64,000 nt of DNA from Novosphingobium sp. (GCA_024236235.1 JACKKV010000007.1:1-64000), one strand, 5' to 3'; positions 1 to 8,846 are shown, counted from the stretch's first letter. Program-made: numbers and translations. The notes: generated by a model from the sequence alone, not told the origin.

Positions 1-324
1 CGATCACGTTGCGACCAGGGCGACGATACCCTTCACTTATTGAATGGCCGGAGCGCCTGCCGTGCTTATCATAACGAATTGTTTGCCTGCTAGGTGAATA
101 CCCGCCCCCAACGGACCTATTCACCTGATACATTTCGGGTTTTAAAAAGATGTAATGACATCTGCAGCACTCAGCTGTGGCGGCTCTAAGCGGTGCCGAC
201 ATATGTCTTTCCCCCGTCTTTGCGGTATCTTGAAAAGGAGATTTTTTGACCGCATTGTCAATATGCTTCTGCGCGATTGTATAGCCCCGCCGAAGCGGGG
301 CCATGAAGTTGATTTGCTCAACGA
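1..324. other. Intergenic left edge of the window with two inverted repeats
   Basis: I see no convincing gene here. Two structures stand out. A 9-bp inverted repeat, AGGTGAATA at 92-100 and TATTCACCT at 118-126, has a 17-nt spacer and could be an operator. A GC-rich hairpin, GCCCCGC-CGAA-GCGGGGC at 284-301, lies just past the stop of the leftward gene ending at 325. Its position suits a terminator, but it lacks an obvious T tract on the minus strand. Confidence 0.4.
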
Positions 325-579
325 TCAGATGGAATTGAGCGTTGTTGGCTGGAGGGTGTGTTCGCGCACATCGTCAGTTTCTCGCGGGTCGTCGTCCTCC
401 GAAACATCGCTGTCCTCCGGCGGATCATCATCCTCAATGTCTGGCTCGCCATCCAGTGTGTCCAGCAGGTCTATGGCGACGGACAGGAAGGCTTCCAGCT
501 TCGCCCGGTCATAACGGGCAAGGATACGCGCCACGGCAGGCATTGGGGCGATGGATGGGAATGTCTCGATCCTGCCCAT
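325..579 (-). CDS. Small acidic hypothetical protein, 84 aa
   Basis: I do not recognise a family. The N-terminal half looks helical. The C-terminal half, from about residue 44, is strongly acidic with runs of Asp/Glu, as seen in some phage and plasmid proteins that mimic DNA or bind basic partners; that function is only a guess. The ATG at 579 has a good GGAGG ribosome site six bases upstream, lying inside the end of the preceding leftward gene (stop at 581), so the two are translationally linked. A GC hairpin at 284-301 follows the stop. It belongs to the phage-like left island. Confidence 0.55.
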   Translation of the reverse strand: MGRIETFPSIAPMPAVARILARYDRAKLEAFLSVAIDLLDTLDGEPDIEDDDPPEDSDVSEDDDPRETDDVREHTLQPTTLNSI

Positions 580-580
580 G

Positions 581-979
581 TCATGCCTCCATGTTCTGGA
601 GAGACCTGATCGCGGCGACGATCATGCGGACATTCCAGTCAGCTTCTTCACCCTTATGTTCGAAATATTCCAGATCGGCTTCGTTTGCGGCCCTGTCGTC
701 GTCTCGCTGCGTGACGAGGGCATGAAGCGCCACCCACAACTGGAGAGCAATGCCTTGTGGGGTGGCGGCAATGCTGCTGCGGATTTCCTCCTCCGCCGCG
801 TCGATGATATCCAGAACCGCCTGTTCTTCTGGCGTATAAGCGCCATGGCAGTCTTCATAGTCAGCGAACGGCAAGGCGTTGTAATCACGGGAAGCAGCCT
901 GGCGGCGATTCCACGCGTTGAAGATTGCTGCATCGGGATCGCTGTTCGCGATGGACGCACTTGTGCTAGTGATGTTCAT
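581..979 (-). CDS. Hypothetical protein, 132 aa
   Basis: No family is recognised. The protein is mostly helical and rich in Ala, Glu and Asp, with no signal peptide or membrane segment, so it is probably cytoplasmic. The frame is open further upstream to 1042, but the ATG at 979 is preferred because GGAAGGG sits 6-8 bases upstream of it. It is the first gene of a two-gene leftward operon with the acidic 84-aa gene one base downstream. The 92-bp gap to the rightward ribbon-helix-helix-like gene at 1072 must hold divergent promoters; no clear -35/-10 could be assigned. It is probably an accessory gene of the phage-like island. Confidence 0.6.
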   Translation of the reverse strand: MNITSTSASIANSDPDAAIFNAWNRRQAASRDYNALPFADYEDCHGAYTPEEQAVLDIIDAAEEEIRSSIAATPQGIALQLWVALHALVTQRDDDRAANEADLEYFEHKGEEADWNVRMIVAAIRSLQNMEA

Positions 980-1071
980 AGTCGTGACCCTTCCACGGTA
1001 TGGGTTTGCGATCAGAGCCGGGTTGGAAGTTGGTGCTTCCACTCGGCTCGCTTTAGTGTTATCGCGAAAGC

Positions 1072-1260
1072 ATGGCTAAGTCAATTCGCGTTTACACGAA
1101 AAAGAATCGGGCGGAGCAAACCGGAACGATGGTTGGTGTCCGCCTTCAGCCTGATGATCTTGAATTGCTCGACTTATGGATACGCGAGAACGGCCCCGCT
1201 ATAAGCAGGCCCGAAGCACTGCGGCAGATACTGCGTATGGTGGCTATCAGGGTGGGTTAG
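1072..1260 (+). CDS. Small ribbon-helix-helix-like DNA-binding protein, 62 aa
   Basis: Length and pattern fit the CopG/Arc/MetJ ribbon-helix-helix fold. A basic N-terminal tail (about residues 1-15) precedes a candidate beta strand, MVGVRLQPDDLELLDLW, then two predicted helices with Arg-Pro-Glu-Ala-Leu-Arg at about residues 46-51. Such proteins bind DNA as dimers through the beta strand and usually repress a nearby promoter, here plausibly the divergent leftward operon starting at 979. The ribosome site is weak (GCGAAAG). There is no toxin gene beside it, so it does not look like a classic antitoxin. The family call rests on pattern only. Confidence 0.55.
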   Translation: MAKSIRVYTKKNRAEQTGTMVGVRLQPDDLELLDLWIRENGPAISRPEALRQILRMVAIRVG

Positions 1261-1276
1261 ATGTGGAGGACTGCTA

Positions 1277-1975
1277 CTAGTGGCCCATGCAATTCGTGAA
1301 CGGGCCAGTTGTCGTGCAGTTCATCATGAAACCCTGATTTTGCTGCGCGGAATTTTGGAGACTGTTACCGATTGAACTGAGAGCATTCGCCCACGCTTGT
1401 CGCCTGCGTTGATCCTCGACGCTTTTGGCCTCGTAGAACGAGGCAAGGTTTGTGCTTACAAGTGCAAGTTCGTCCACTGTGCCCTGAACCGTGCCGAGCC
1501 AGAACATAGTTTGCCCGGCTTCAGTGAAGGCCTGCTTGGGAGTTACGCCCCCCTCACCAATCTTGATTGCTTTTGCGGCGTTCAGCCGATCATCAGCCTT
1601 TGCGGATTCCTGCTTTACGTGGTCCGCTTCTTCCTGAAACCACATCTCCGCGCGGGCGGACGACGGCTTTTCTTTCATCAACGCAAGTAGCCGAAATAAT
1701 ACGTCTGCTCGTCCTGCGCTATATCCCATCTGTCGGGTCTTTTCGAGAATGGCCGATATACGGACCTTTGCTGCATCTTCATCCAGGTCAGGCTCAGGTG
1801 TCTTGGGATTCAAAGCATCTTTGAGCTCATTCGTGGCTCTCTCTACGTCGCCCGCGTATCGATCCTGCCGTGCCACCCACGCCTCGGTAAACTCTTTTCG
1901 AACCGATTTAGCCTCGGCTGACGGTATGACCGCAAAGGCAACAGTGAGAAGAACCGCGTACCAGATAAACCGCAT
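1277..1975 (-). CDS. Secreted hypothetical protein, 232 aa
   Basis: The ATG at 1975 gives a clean signal peptide: a short basic start, a hydrophobic core to about residue 18, and an Ala-Glu-Ala cleavage region near residue 21. The longer open frame to 2074 only adds sequence ahead of this signal. The mature part is helical and charged, without further membrane segments. It ends in a short tail with two Cys about ten residues apart (NCTTTGPFTNCMGH), which could form a periplasmic disulfide. A purine-rich GGGGGC lies upstream of the start. Function is unknown; it sits among phage-like genes, where secreted lysogenic-conversion products are common, but nothing specific supports that role. Confidence 0.6.
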   Translation of the reverse strand: MRFIWYAVLLTVAFAVIPSAEAKSVRKEFTEAWVARQDRYAGDVERATNELKDALNPKTPEPDLDEDAAKVRISAILEKTRQMGYSAGRADVLFRLLALMKEKPSSARAEMWFQEEADHVKQESAKADDRLNAAKAIKIGEGGVTPKQAFTEAGQTMFWLGTVQGTVDELALVSTNLASFYEAKSVEDQRRRQAWANALSSIGNSLQNSAQQNQGFMMNCTTTGPFTNCMGH

Positions 1976-2186
1976 AGATGCCCCCAAGCTGCAAATGACT
2001 AAGGACATATTGGATTTAAGCGACTGCAACAAACTTTGTTTAACTGCTGAAACGACGCATCGGCGGCTTACCACTACCAGAACGTAAATAGAACATAACT
2101 GCTAAAATCCTCCAGATTCCTTGACTTTTCAGCCCCTTTGTGCTACGCGCGGAACACACCATCGTCGTGACGACTGAGGGGGTTTT

Positions 2187-2321
2187 ATGCAGTGTGCGCA
2201 CGTCAGTTTCCGTGCCAATGACCGGTTGGTTGCCGCCTTGGCCGAACGGGCTCAGAAATCCGGTTGCAGCGTTTCTGAATACCTGCGCGCTGTGGTGCGC
2301 GAGAAGGTCGGCCTCCAATGA
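2187..2321 (+). CDS. Tiny ribbon-helix-helix-like protein, 44 aa
   Basis: ATG at 2187 follows a strong GAGGGGG ribosome site at 2176-2182. The product has a beta-like start (VSFRANDRLVAALA) followed by AERAQKSGCSVSEYLRAVVREKVGL, matching the strand-helix-helix layout of CopG/Arc regulators, with SVSEYLR as the usual start of the second helix. Its stop overlaps the next gene's start as ATGA at 2318-2321, so the two are translationally coupled. It is short enough for standard gene finders to skip. It may regulate the rightward cassette it heads, which runs toward the giant gene at 3455. Confidence 0.6.
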   Translation: MQCAHVSFRANDRLVAALAERAQKSGCSVSEYLRAVVREKVGLQ

Positions 2322-2647
2322 TCGGGCCTTGCCACTCCTCCCCTGAAAATCTTGCGGAACTTGCCGCACAGGAAGCCGCTGACGCCATTGCCGAAATAGA
2401 AGATGGTTTGGCCGCTATAGAGCGGGAGTATGCCCTCGCGTGCACACGTCAGGCCGCTTTCGAGTTGAGCAGGCAGGCCAGCGGCGCGCTGGGCGTGACC
2501 CCCATGGAAGCAATGGAGGCGCTGGCTGATCTTCCAGAGAACACGCTTTGTTTCCTCGATAGTCCACAGGGCTGGACGGCCCTTGTTGCCTACATCGCAA
2601 ACCAGCTTGGCGCTTCCGACACCGGCTACGCGCCCGCAGTGCATTGA
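2318..2647 (+). CDS. Hypothetical phage-type protein, 109 aa
   Basis: The start overlaps the stop of the preceding 44-aa gene by four bases (ATGA), the usual mark of a co-translated operon. The product is soluble, helical and Ala/Glu-rich, with a long amphipathic helix over about residues 8-45. I recognise no domain or catalytic motif. It lies directly upstream of the 261-aa and giant 1592-aa genes in the same direction, so it is likely expressed with them. It could be a structural accessory or chaperone; neither is shown by the sequence. Confidence 0.6.
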   Translation: MIGPCHSSPENLAELAAQEAADAIAEIEDGLAAIEREYALACTRQAAFELSRQASGALGVTPMEAMEALADLPENTLCFLDSPQGWTALVAYIANQLGASDTGYAPAVH

Positions 2648-2672
2648 CATCCCCGAAAGGATAATCCCAGCC

Positions 2673-3458
2673 ATGAAAACTATCGGCAATTCACTTCCAT
2701 TGGCCCGCATTCCACTGCCCGGCACCATCGGCGGTTATGGCGGCGGCACTTGGGATGTCGAAGGCGGGCAGATGGTCCCCAAAACGCCTGTCCAGCGCGC
2801 TCCGATCATGTTTGATGCGCCGCCCCAGCGTGACAGGCAACCTCCCCCGCTTCCTGACTATCTGGAGGCTCAGCGTCCGAAGAAGCGCGAACCGTGGCGC
2901 GATGTTCTGGGCTCGATCTTCGACGCCATGTCCGCGTTCGGCGGTGGTGATGCGAATTACTGGGGGGGCGTGAACAAGGCCAAGGACCAGTTCGAGGACT
3001 TGCAGCGTAATTATGCACTGACCAGGGCCAAGCAGGACAATCAGGCGAGGCTGCGTGATGCCGCACCGTTCTCATCGGGTCGGGATCGGCTGCGCTGGAA
3101 TCCTGACACCAGCCAGATTGAAACGCTCTACAAAGGCCATCAGGACTTCGAAAGCTACGCCGACACACTAAACCTAAAGCCGGGGAGCGATGAGTATTTC
3201 AAGGCGGTTGAGGACTACGTTCTGCGGGGGCACGGTCCCACAGCGCTGGAACGCAGTAAAACGCTTGACGACTACCGGACAGGAAATGACCTGAAGGCAG
3301 AAGGCACGCGCTTCCGCAACCGCATGACGCTGCGCCAGTTGCCCACATACAGGGACACGCATGGGACGCCGCCACGCCGTTCTGCCGGTCCAACGGCAAC
3401 CGGACCCAATGGCGAGAAGATCATGTGGAACGGGAAGGAATGGGTTCCCGTCAGGTGA
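2673..3458 (+). CDS. Hypothetical protein, 261 aa, upstream partner of the giant protein
   Basis: ATG at 2673 has a GAAAGG ribosome site about 12 bases upstream; the open frame to 2583 would overlap the previous gene and is rejected. The N-terminus is Gly/Pro-rich and ends with RQPPPLPDYLEAQRPKK. A helical Trp/Phe/Gly segment follows (WRDVLGSIFDAMSAFGGGD, about residues 73-91), then a long charged helical region. The C-terminus has a short GPNGEKIMWNGKEW motif of the kind found at the tail of phage structural proteins. The stop overlaps the proposed GTG start of the giant gene (GTGA), so the two are probably made together; a virion or ejection-complex partner is a reasonable inference. Confidence 0.6.
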   Translation: MKTIGNSLPLARIPLPGTIGGYGGGTWDVEGGQMVPKTPVQRAPIMFDAPPQRDRQPPPLPDYLEAQRPKKREPWRDVLGSIFDAMSAFGGGDANYWGGVNKAKDQFEDLQRNYALTRAKQDNQARLRDAAPFSSGRDRLRWNPDTSQIETLYKGHQDFESYADTLNLKPGSDEYFKAVEDYVLRGHGPTALERSKTLDDYRTGNDLKAEGTRFRNRMTLRQLPTYRDTHGTPPRRSAGPTATGPNGEKIMWNGKEWVPVR

Positions 3459-6400
3459 GCAATCCTCCGCCCCCTCCTCCGGGTTTCAGGCTCGATCAGC
3501 AGCGCAAGGCGGAAGGTGTGCCACCGCCTCCGCCCGGCTTCTCGCTCGACAAGTCCAGCAAGCCTGCGCCTGAAGCAATCACTGTCAATCGCGACCGGAC
3601 AACGATCCCGGTTGATGGTGACACGATGCGCCTGCTTTCGGGCGGCTCGCTGCGCCTGTGGGGTGCAGACGCGCCGGAACTGCGCCAGCAGGGCTGGAAT
3701 CGTCAGGGCAAGCCCGTCTCCATCGGTGAGATGTCAAAGCGGGCGCTGGAAGAGATTACCGTCAACCGCAACCCGACAATCGGCAGTCTCCAGGGCCGCA
3801 GTTACGGGCGGATGGTCGCGCCCCTGACGATTGGCAATCTCGATGTCGGGCAATCCATGATCCGTGGCGGCAATGCACTGGCCGCGCCTGACTTCCTCGG
3901 GTCTGATTCAAATCGCCGGTATGATTATCTCCAGGCCGAACGACTGGCCCGTCAGAACGGCCTCGGCATGCATGACACCTATTATCAGCCGCCTGCTGAA
4001 TATCGCCGCGATCCGCAGCCGGTCATCCCCCGCGAAACCGTGGCGCGGTTCTGGGACACGCCAACGCCGAATGCAGGCATGAAGGCGGAAGACGAGCAAA
4101 CCTATCTCAAGCTGCTCAATGACACGTCTGTCTCCCCTGAAGAGGTGGATGCATGGGCGCGGGAACGGGGTTTTCAGATCAATGTCGATCAGCTGCGCGA
4201 GGTAAGGGAAAAATGGGCCGGGTCCGGCAAACCGATCACCTTTGCCTATGCTGATGCCACCCGCCCCCTGACCGATCCCGGCGACGGGGCAACAGGTGCA
4301 GCTGTTCGCGGGATCGGCAACGGGGTCTTGCCTAACCTTCTCGATGAGCTGGGCGCGGTGCCGGATTCAATCGGACTGACGCGGGGCCGGGAGAATATCT
4401 GGAACAGCGACCGGCGCTGGGCCGACATCTGGTTCAACAACCAGCAGCAGAATGCGTCCATCCTTGGTTATGACGAGATGGCGCACCCCTATGCCACGCT
4501 GGGAGGCGAACTGGCCGGGGGACTGGCTGTTCCCTTTGGCGCAAAGGCGAAGACAGCAACCGAACTGGCAACCGTGGGTGGTATCTATGGCGGTCTGGCA
4601 GGGTTTGGCGCAGGCGATGGCAGTGTAACCGAACGCCTGCCCAATACGGTCATAGGCTCCGGCATAGGGACGATTGGCGGCGTTGCTGTCGGCAAGGCTT
4701 TGCAGGCGGCAGAGCCTTATGTCGCGAAGGGCTGGAACCGCCTGACCGGCAATGCTGTATCAGAAGCACCCCCGCCCCCTGACGGCTATGTGCTGGATGC
4801 TCCCCAAACCGATGTGGAGATTGCGACATCGGGCGAACGTGTGCGCGATTACCTCGACATGGGGGCACAACGTCCGCGTCCGGTCGATCAACCACTGACA
4901 GAGGCTCAGTTGCGCGCTGCTGCGGATAATATCAGCCCCGGCGACGTTCTGCCGCTCCCCTCCAACATGGTGGCCGATGCGGAAGAAGCCGCTGCTAAGG
5001 ATGCGGGCCGGATCGTGGAAGCCAGGCCGGTGAGCGAGCGCGGGGAACTGACGCGCCAGACCGTTACGAATTACATGGGCCAGCCTGTGCCGAAGGTCGG
5101 CCCCATCGACATGGTGGGCTGGCTGCGCCTCAATGGTGGCATGGCCGATCAGGGCGGCGAACTGTCGCACATGGGGCTGAACAACGCTTCGCGCAAAGGC
5201 ATGGACTTCGTGGGGCAGGAGCAGCGCTTTGGCCCGCTCGTGAATGATAGGGGCATGACGCTGGACGATGCGGTCATGCGGGCATGGGAAGCGGGCTATT
5301 TCCCCGACCATGCCGAGCGCCCGAGCGTGAACGAGTTTCTGGACGCGCTGCGCGATACTTATGAGGGGCGCAGCCGCCGCTTCCTGCCCTATGATATGCC
5401 GGAGGTGGAGCGCTTCTATGGGGCACAGGCCGAACGTCTGGACCTTGAGCGCCAGATGCAGGACGGGCCGGTGTTCGAGGACCGATCGCTCCCGGCCGAT
5501 GAGCAGCCGTTCCCGCCCGTGCAGGCCTATGAGGAATGGCCTGCCGGTGGTCATGACTTTGCAGGCAACATCAACCTTGCGAAGATGGAAAGCCCACAGG
5601 ACATTGCCCGCGCGTTGTCGCAGACCGAGAGGCGGGTCGGCTTCGATGCCGCAACCCGTGGCCGGGTGACACAGGCGGAAACCGAACGACTGGCTTCCGA
5701 ACTGGGCATGACGCCTGCTGTCCTTCTGTCGCGCCGCAAGGGGCAGGCCTTCAATGCCGAGGAGGCGCTGGCAGCCCGGCAGATACTGGCGAAGTCAGGC
5801 AACGAACTGGTCAATGCCGCAAAACGCCTGCGCGCGCTCGGCGATGATCCGGGATCGGAAGCGCTCGCGGACTTCCGGCAGAAATGGATGCGCCATGTCG
5901 CGATTCAGGAACAGGTGGCAGGTGCAACGGCGGAAGCAGGCCGCGCGCTGGCTCAGTTCAGGATGGCAGCGGACAGCCGGGCTGTGCGTGGCGAAGTGCT
6001 TGGTTCACTGGTCAGTGCCGGTGGCGGGAAGCATGATTTGCAGGACGCCGCTAATGCCCTGCTTGATGCCGTTGAATTGGAGCCGGGCAAGTTCAATGCG
6101 CTGGCGAAGGCACTGAGCAAGCCCAGGTGGCACAACAAGGTCAGCGAACTTTACATCAACTTCCTGCTGTCAAACCCGCCCACGCATGTCGTGAACACCG
6201 TTTCGAACACTCTGACCGCGATGGCGCAGATTCCTGAATACGCGACCGCCTCCATCATCGGCGCGGGCCGCAAGGCGCTGCTGCGCGACAAGGCAAAGGA
6301 ACGCATCACCGCAAGCGAAGTCGGCGCGCGAACCTTCGGACTGGTTCAGGGAGCAAAAGAGGGTGCCCGGCTGTTTGCGAATGCACTGCGCACAGGTGAT

Positions 6401-8233
6401 GCTTCTGACTTCGCCTCAAAGGTAGAGGGCGAGCAATACAAGGCCATCGCTGGCCTCAAGGGTGAGATCATCCGCATTCCTACCCGCCTGCTCACGGCTG
6501 AGGACGAGTTGTTCAAAGGTATCGCCCGCAGGATGGAGCTGAACGCGCAGGCCGTGCGGATTGCAAACCGGGAAGGCGTGAAGGGAGAAGCCTTAGACAA
6601 GCGGGTGGCCGAACTGGTGGCCAATCCGACCGATGAAATATTCGAGCGGTCTCTGGACTACGGGCGTTACCTGACCTTCCAGCGCAAGCTTGGCCCGTTC
6701 GGGCAGGCCATTTCCAGCGCAACCGGAAGCAACCTGCTTGCCAAGGTCGTGGTGCCGTTCGTGCGCACGCCGATCAACCTGATGAAGTTTGCAACCGAAC
6801 GATCTCCCGCTGCGCCGCTGCTCAAGGAATGGCGCACGGATTTCATGGCTGGCGGTGAACGACGCGACCTTGCAATTGCCAGGATGATGCTGGGAACGGG
6901 TTTTGCCACCATCATCTACCAAGCGGCACTGGACGGCACGATCACAGGGGCGGTTCCTCCCGATCCAGCCAAGGCAAGGCTGCTCTATGCGGACGGATGG
7001 CAGCCTTACTCGGTCAAGATAGGGGATCGCTACGTCAGCTATTCGCGGCTCGATCCACTCTCCACCACCGTTGGGGTGGCTGCTGACATGGCCACGCTGC
7101 CAAGCGGCCTGAGTGACCGGCAGAAGGAAGACCAGGCCACCATCCTCGTTGCCTCGATCATGGGCAATCTTGCGAGCAAGACGTGGCTGTCGGGTGCATC
7201 GGCATTTGTCGAAGGCCTCGCTGATCCGGGTCGTTATGCGGGGGACTGGCTGGAACGAACGGTAAGTGCCTTTGCCGTGCCTGCCGGTGTTGCAGGTGTC
7301 GCCCGTGCGATCGATCCTGTCTCGCGCAAACGCGAAAGCATTGGTGATGCCATCAAGGCGCGCATTCCCGGCATGTCGCAAGACCTCATGCCTCGCCGCG
7401 ATGTGTTCGGCGAAGCTATCCAGAATGACAGCCTGGGGCCGGACTTCGTGTCGCCGTTCTGGCAGTCGATGGCGAAGAATGATCCGGTCGTTGCCGAGAT
7501 GCTGCGGATCGAAAAGAGCCTGAGCGCCCCCGGCAAGCAATACAGCGAAGACGGGGAACGGCTGGATTACAGCCCGGAGGAATATGACCGCTATCACGAG
7601 ATTGCGGGCCGATTGACCTACAACCAGCTGCTCGCGCTGGTCGGTTCCGATGAATATGCAAAACTGGAGGACAACGCCAAGCGCAAGGCGGCTGCCAGGG
7701 CCATTGCATCAGCGCGCAAGACGGCCCGCGACCTGATTGATGATCCGGCCTATTCACTGCCTGCCAAAGGGGTTGCGCCTAATGTCCCTAATGTCCCTAG
7801 TGTCCCAAGGGGCAATTCTGTTCCTCCAGCCCCTCCGGGCTACCGGATCGAAGGCGAAAGCGGCGGGGTGAATGTCTTTGGAAAGCTGCGCGATGCCATT
7901 CCCGGCGTCCGGTTTACGTCCGGCTTCCGCACCCCTGAATACCAGGCGCAGATGCGCGCACGCGGTTACAAGCCAGCGGTCAACAGCGCGCACCTCGACG
8001 GCTCTGCACTCGATATGCTTCCGCCTGAAGGAAAGACCATGGCATGGCTGCGCAAACGGGTGCGCGATCTCTACCCTGATGCGCGAATACTGATCCATGA
8101 CGGGCACCTGCATGCAACGTTTCCGGGCTATTTCGGTGCACCCGTTCTGGGTGAGGCAAAGGGCGCAGGATTGAATAATCCACTTGAGGGAATGCCGCCG
8201 CCACCCCCCGGATTTACACTGGATGCGCGATGA
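3455..8233 (+). CDS. Giant polyvalent phage protein: SNase-like nuclease, membrane-active centre and M15 peptidase
   Basis: About 1592 aa. Residues about 45-125 form a staphylococcal-nuclease-like domain: DGDT (54-57), then R67, D72, E75 and R119 match the catalytic Asp/Arg/Asp/Glu/Arg set. Residues about 270-425 are Gly/Ala-rich with GxxxG patterns, suited to membrane insertion. A long helical region contains VPFVRTPINL (about 1100) and a hydrophobic stretch (about 1145-1165), resembling phage ejection or large polyvalent proteins. Residues about 1480-1570 are an M15-type zinc peptidase: SAHLDGSALD (1511-1520) and HDGHLH ending at H1553. Five P-rich GFxLD-like motifs sit at 4-14, 23-32, 439-448, 1457-1466 and 1581-1590. 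GTG 3455 overlaps the upstream stop; GTG 3425 and ATG 3440 are alternatives. Likely a DNA-ejection and wall-degrading virion protein (inference). Confidence 0.75.
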   Translation: MSNPPPPPPGFRLDQQRKAEGVPPPPPGFSLDKSSKPAPEAITVNRDRTTIPVDGDTMRLLSGGSLRLWGADAPELRQQGWNRQGKPVSIGEMSKRALEEITVNRNPTIGSLQGRSYGRMVAPLTIGNLDVGQSMIRGGNALAAPDFLGSDSNRRYDYLQAERLARQNGLGMHDTYYQPPAEYRRDPQPVIPRETVARFWDTPTPNAGMKAEDEQTYLKLLNDTSVSPEEVDAWARERGFQINVDQLREVREKWAGSGKPITFAYADATRPLTDPGDGATGAAVRGIGNGVLPNLLDELGAVPDSIGLTRGRENIWNSDRRWADIWFNNQQQNASILGYDEMAHPYATLGGELAGGLAVPFGAKAKTATELATVGGIYGGLAGFGAGDGSVTERLPNTVIGSGIGTIGGVAVGKALQAAEPYVAKGWNRLTGNAVSEAPPPPDGYVLDAPQTDVEIATSGERVRDYLDMGAQRPRPVDQPLTEAQLRAAADNISPGDVLPLPSNMVADAEEAAAKDAGRIVEARPVSERGELTRQTVTNYMGQPVPKVGPIDMVGWLRLNGGMADQGGELSHMGLNNASRKGMDFVGQEQRFGPLVNDRGMTLDDAVMRAWEAGYFPDHAERPSVNEFLDALRDTYEGRSRRFLPYDMPEVERFYGAQAERLDLERQMQDGPVFEDRSLPADEQPFPPVQAYEEWPAGGHDFAGNINLAKMESPQDIARALSQTERRVGFDAATRGRVTQAETERLASELGMTPAVLLSRRKGQAFNAEEALAARQILAKSGNELVNAAKRLRALGDDPGSEALADFRQKWMRHVAIQEQVAGATAEAGRALAQFRMAADSRAVRGEVLGSLVSAGGGKHDLQDAANALLDAVELEPGKFNALAKALSKPRWHNKVSELYINFLLSNPPTHVVNTVSNTLTAMAQIPEYATASIIGAGRKALLRDKAKERITASEVGARTFGLVQGAKEGARLFANALRTGDASDFASKVEGEQYKAIAGLKGEIIRIPTRLLTAEDELFKGIARRMELNAQAVRIANREGVKGEALDKRVAELVANPTDEIFERSLDYGRYLTFQRKLGPFGQAISSATGSNLLAKVVVPFVRTPINLMKFATERSPAAPLLKEWRTDFMAGGERRDLAIARMMLGTGFATIIYQAALDGTITGAVPPDPAKARLLYADGWQPYSVKIGDRYVSYSRLDPLSTTVGVAADMATLPSGLSDRQKEDQATILVASIMGNLASKTWLSGASAFVEGLADPGRYAGDWLERTVSAFAVPAGVAGVARAIDPVSRKRESIGDAIKARIPGMSQDLMPRRDVFGEAIQNDSLGPDFVSPFWQSMAKNDPVVAEMLRIEKSLSAPGKQYSEDGERLDYSPEEYDRYHEIAGRLTYNQLLALVGSDEYAKLEDNAKRKAAARAIASARKTARDLIDDPAYSLPAKGVAPNVPNVPSVPRGNSVPPAPPGYRIEGESGGVNVFGKLRDAIPGVRFTSGFRTPEYQAQMRARGYKPAVNSAHLDGSALDMLPPEGKTMAWLRKRVRDLYPDARILIHDGHLHATFPGYFGAPVLGEAKGAGLNNPLEGMPPPPPGFTLDAR

Positions 8234-8667
8234 GCGACGAACCGAATACAAACGGCCGGGAATCGGACGGGAAGTTCGCTCCAGGCAACAAGCTCGGTGG
8301 TCGCACGCAGGGCGCGCGCAACAAGACGACGCTTGCCGTGGAGGCCCTGCTTGATGGCCAGCACGAAGCCCTGACGCAGGCTGCCATCTCAAAGGCGCTG
8401 GAGGGCGACACGGCTGCCCTGCGGCTTTGTCTCGACCGGATAGCGCCGCCCCGCAAGGATGCGCCGGTGTCATTCGAACTGCCCCCAATCAAGTCGGTTG
8501 CTGATGCGGTGGAAGCCTCGTCTGCCCTGCTGGCTGCGGTTGCTGATGGTGACGTAACCCCGGACGAAGCAGGGCGGGTCATGGCGCTGCTGACATCCCA
8601 CAAGGCCATGGTTGAAACAGGCGATCTGGAAGTCCGGATCACTGCGTTGGAGAATAAGGCCAGATGA
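8230..8667 (+). CDS. DUF5681-like phage protein, 145 aa
   Basis: The N-terminus carries GKFAPGNKLGGRTQGARNKTT (about residues 14-34), the hallmark of the DUF5681 family often found beside phage packaging genes and sometimes treated as terminase-small-subunit-like. The remainder is helical with an acidic segment (GDVTPDEAG) and a coiled C-terminus. It overlaps the giant gene's stop as ATGA at 8230-8233 and the next small gene's start at 8664-8667, so it is part of a tightly packed rightward operon. No large terminase is visible nearby, so a packaging role cannot be claimed. The family match is by motif recall. Confidence 0.65.
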   Translation: MSDEPNTNGRESDGKFAPGNKLGGRTQGARNKTTLAVEALLDGQHEALTQAAISKALEGDTAALRLCLDRIAPPRKDAPVSFELPPIKSVADAVEASSALLAAVADGDVTPDEAGRVMALLTSHKAMVETGDLEVRITALENKAR

Positions 8668-8846
8668 AAAGGATTGCGCAAAGGCTTGCTGATCTGGAGC
8701 GGCACAGCGCCCCGGGCACCCTGATTGTTGTAGATCCCGGCGAAACGGAAGCCATGGCGATGACAGGATATGAATCAGCCCATGGGCCAATCAACGGCCC
8801 GGCGATGTTTATCTGCACGGGCGTTCCAAGGAAGGATGTGGCGTAA
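8664..8846 (+). CDS. Small phage-type protein, 60 aa (paralogue 1)
   Basis: A 60-residue protein: a short basic helix (KRIAQRLADLERH), then a beta-like VVDPGETEAMAMTGYESAHGPI segment. The core GETE...YE..HGPI is shared with the next gene, so the two look like tandem duplicates. It overlaps DUF5681 by four bases (ATGA) upstream and the next gene by one base (TAATG) downstream. No function can be assigned; the N-terminal helix may be an oligomerisation segment. Proteins with this GETE-x-x-YE-x-x-HGP pattern are ones I associate with alphaproteobacterial prophages, from memory. Confidence 0.6.
   Translation: MKRIAQRLADLERHSAPGTLIVVDPGETEAMAMTGYESAHGPINGPAMFICTGVPRKDVA

Noticed and set aside
155..514. 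Plus-strand open frame near the left edge
   Set aside because: Ser-rich shadow of the acidic gene on the minus strand, without a family or good ribosome site.
7780..7806. Three 9-bp direct repeats (AATGTCCCT-like)
   Set aside because: Encodes a VPN/VPS linker inside the giant gene; too short and few for a CRISPR array. No CRISPR was seen in the window.
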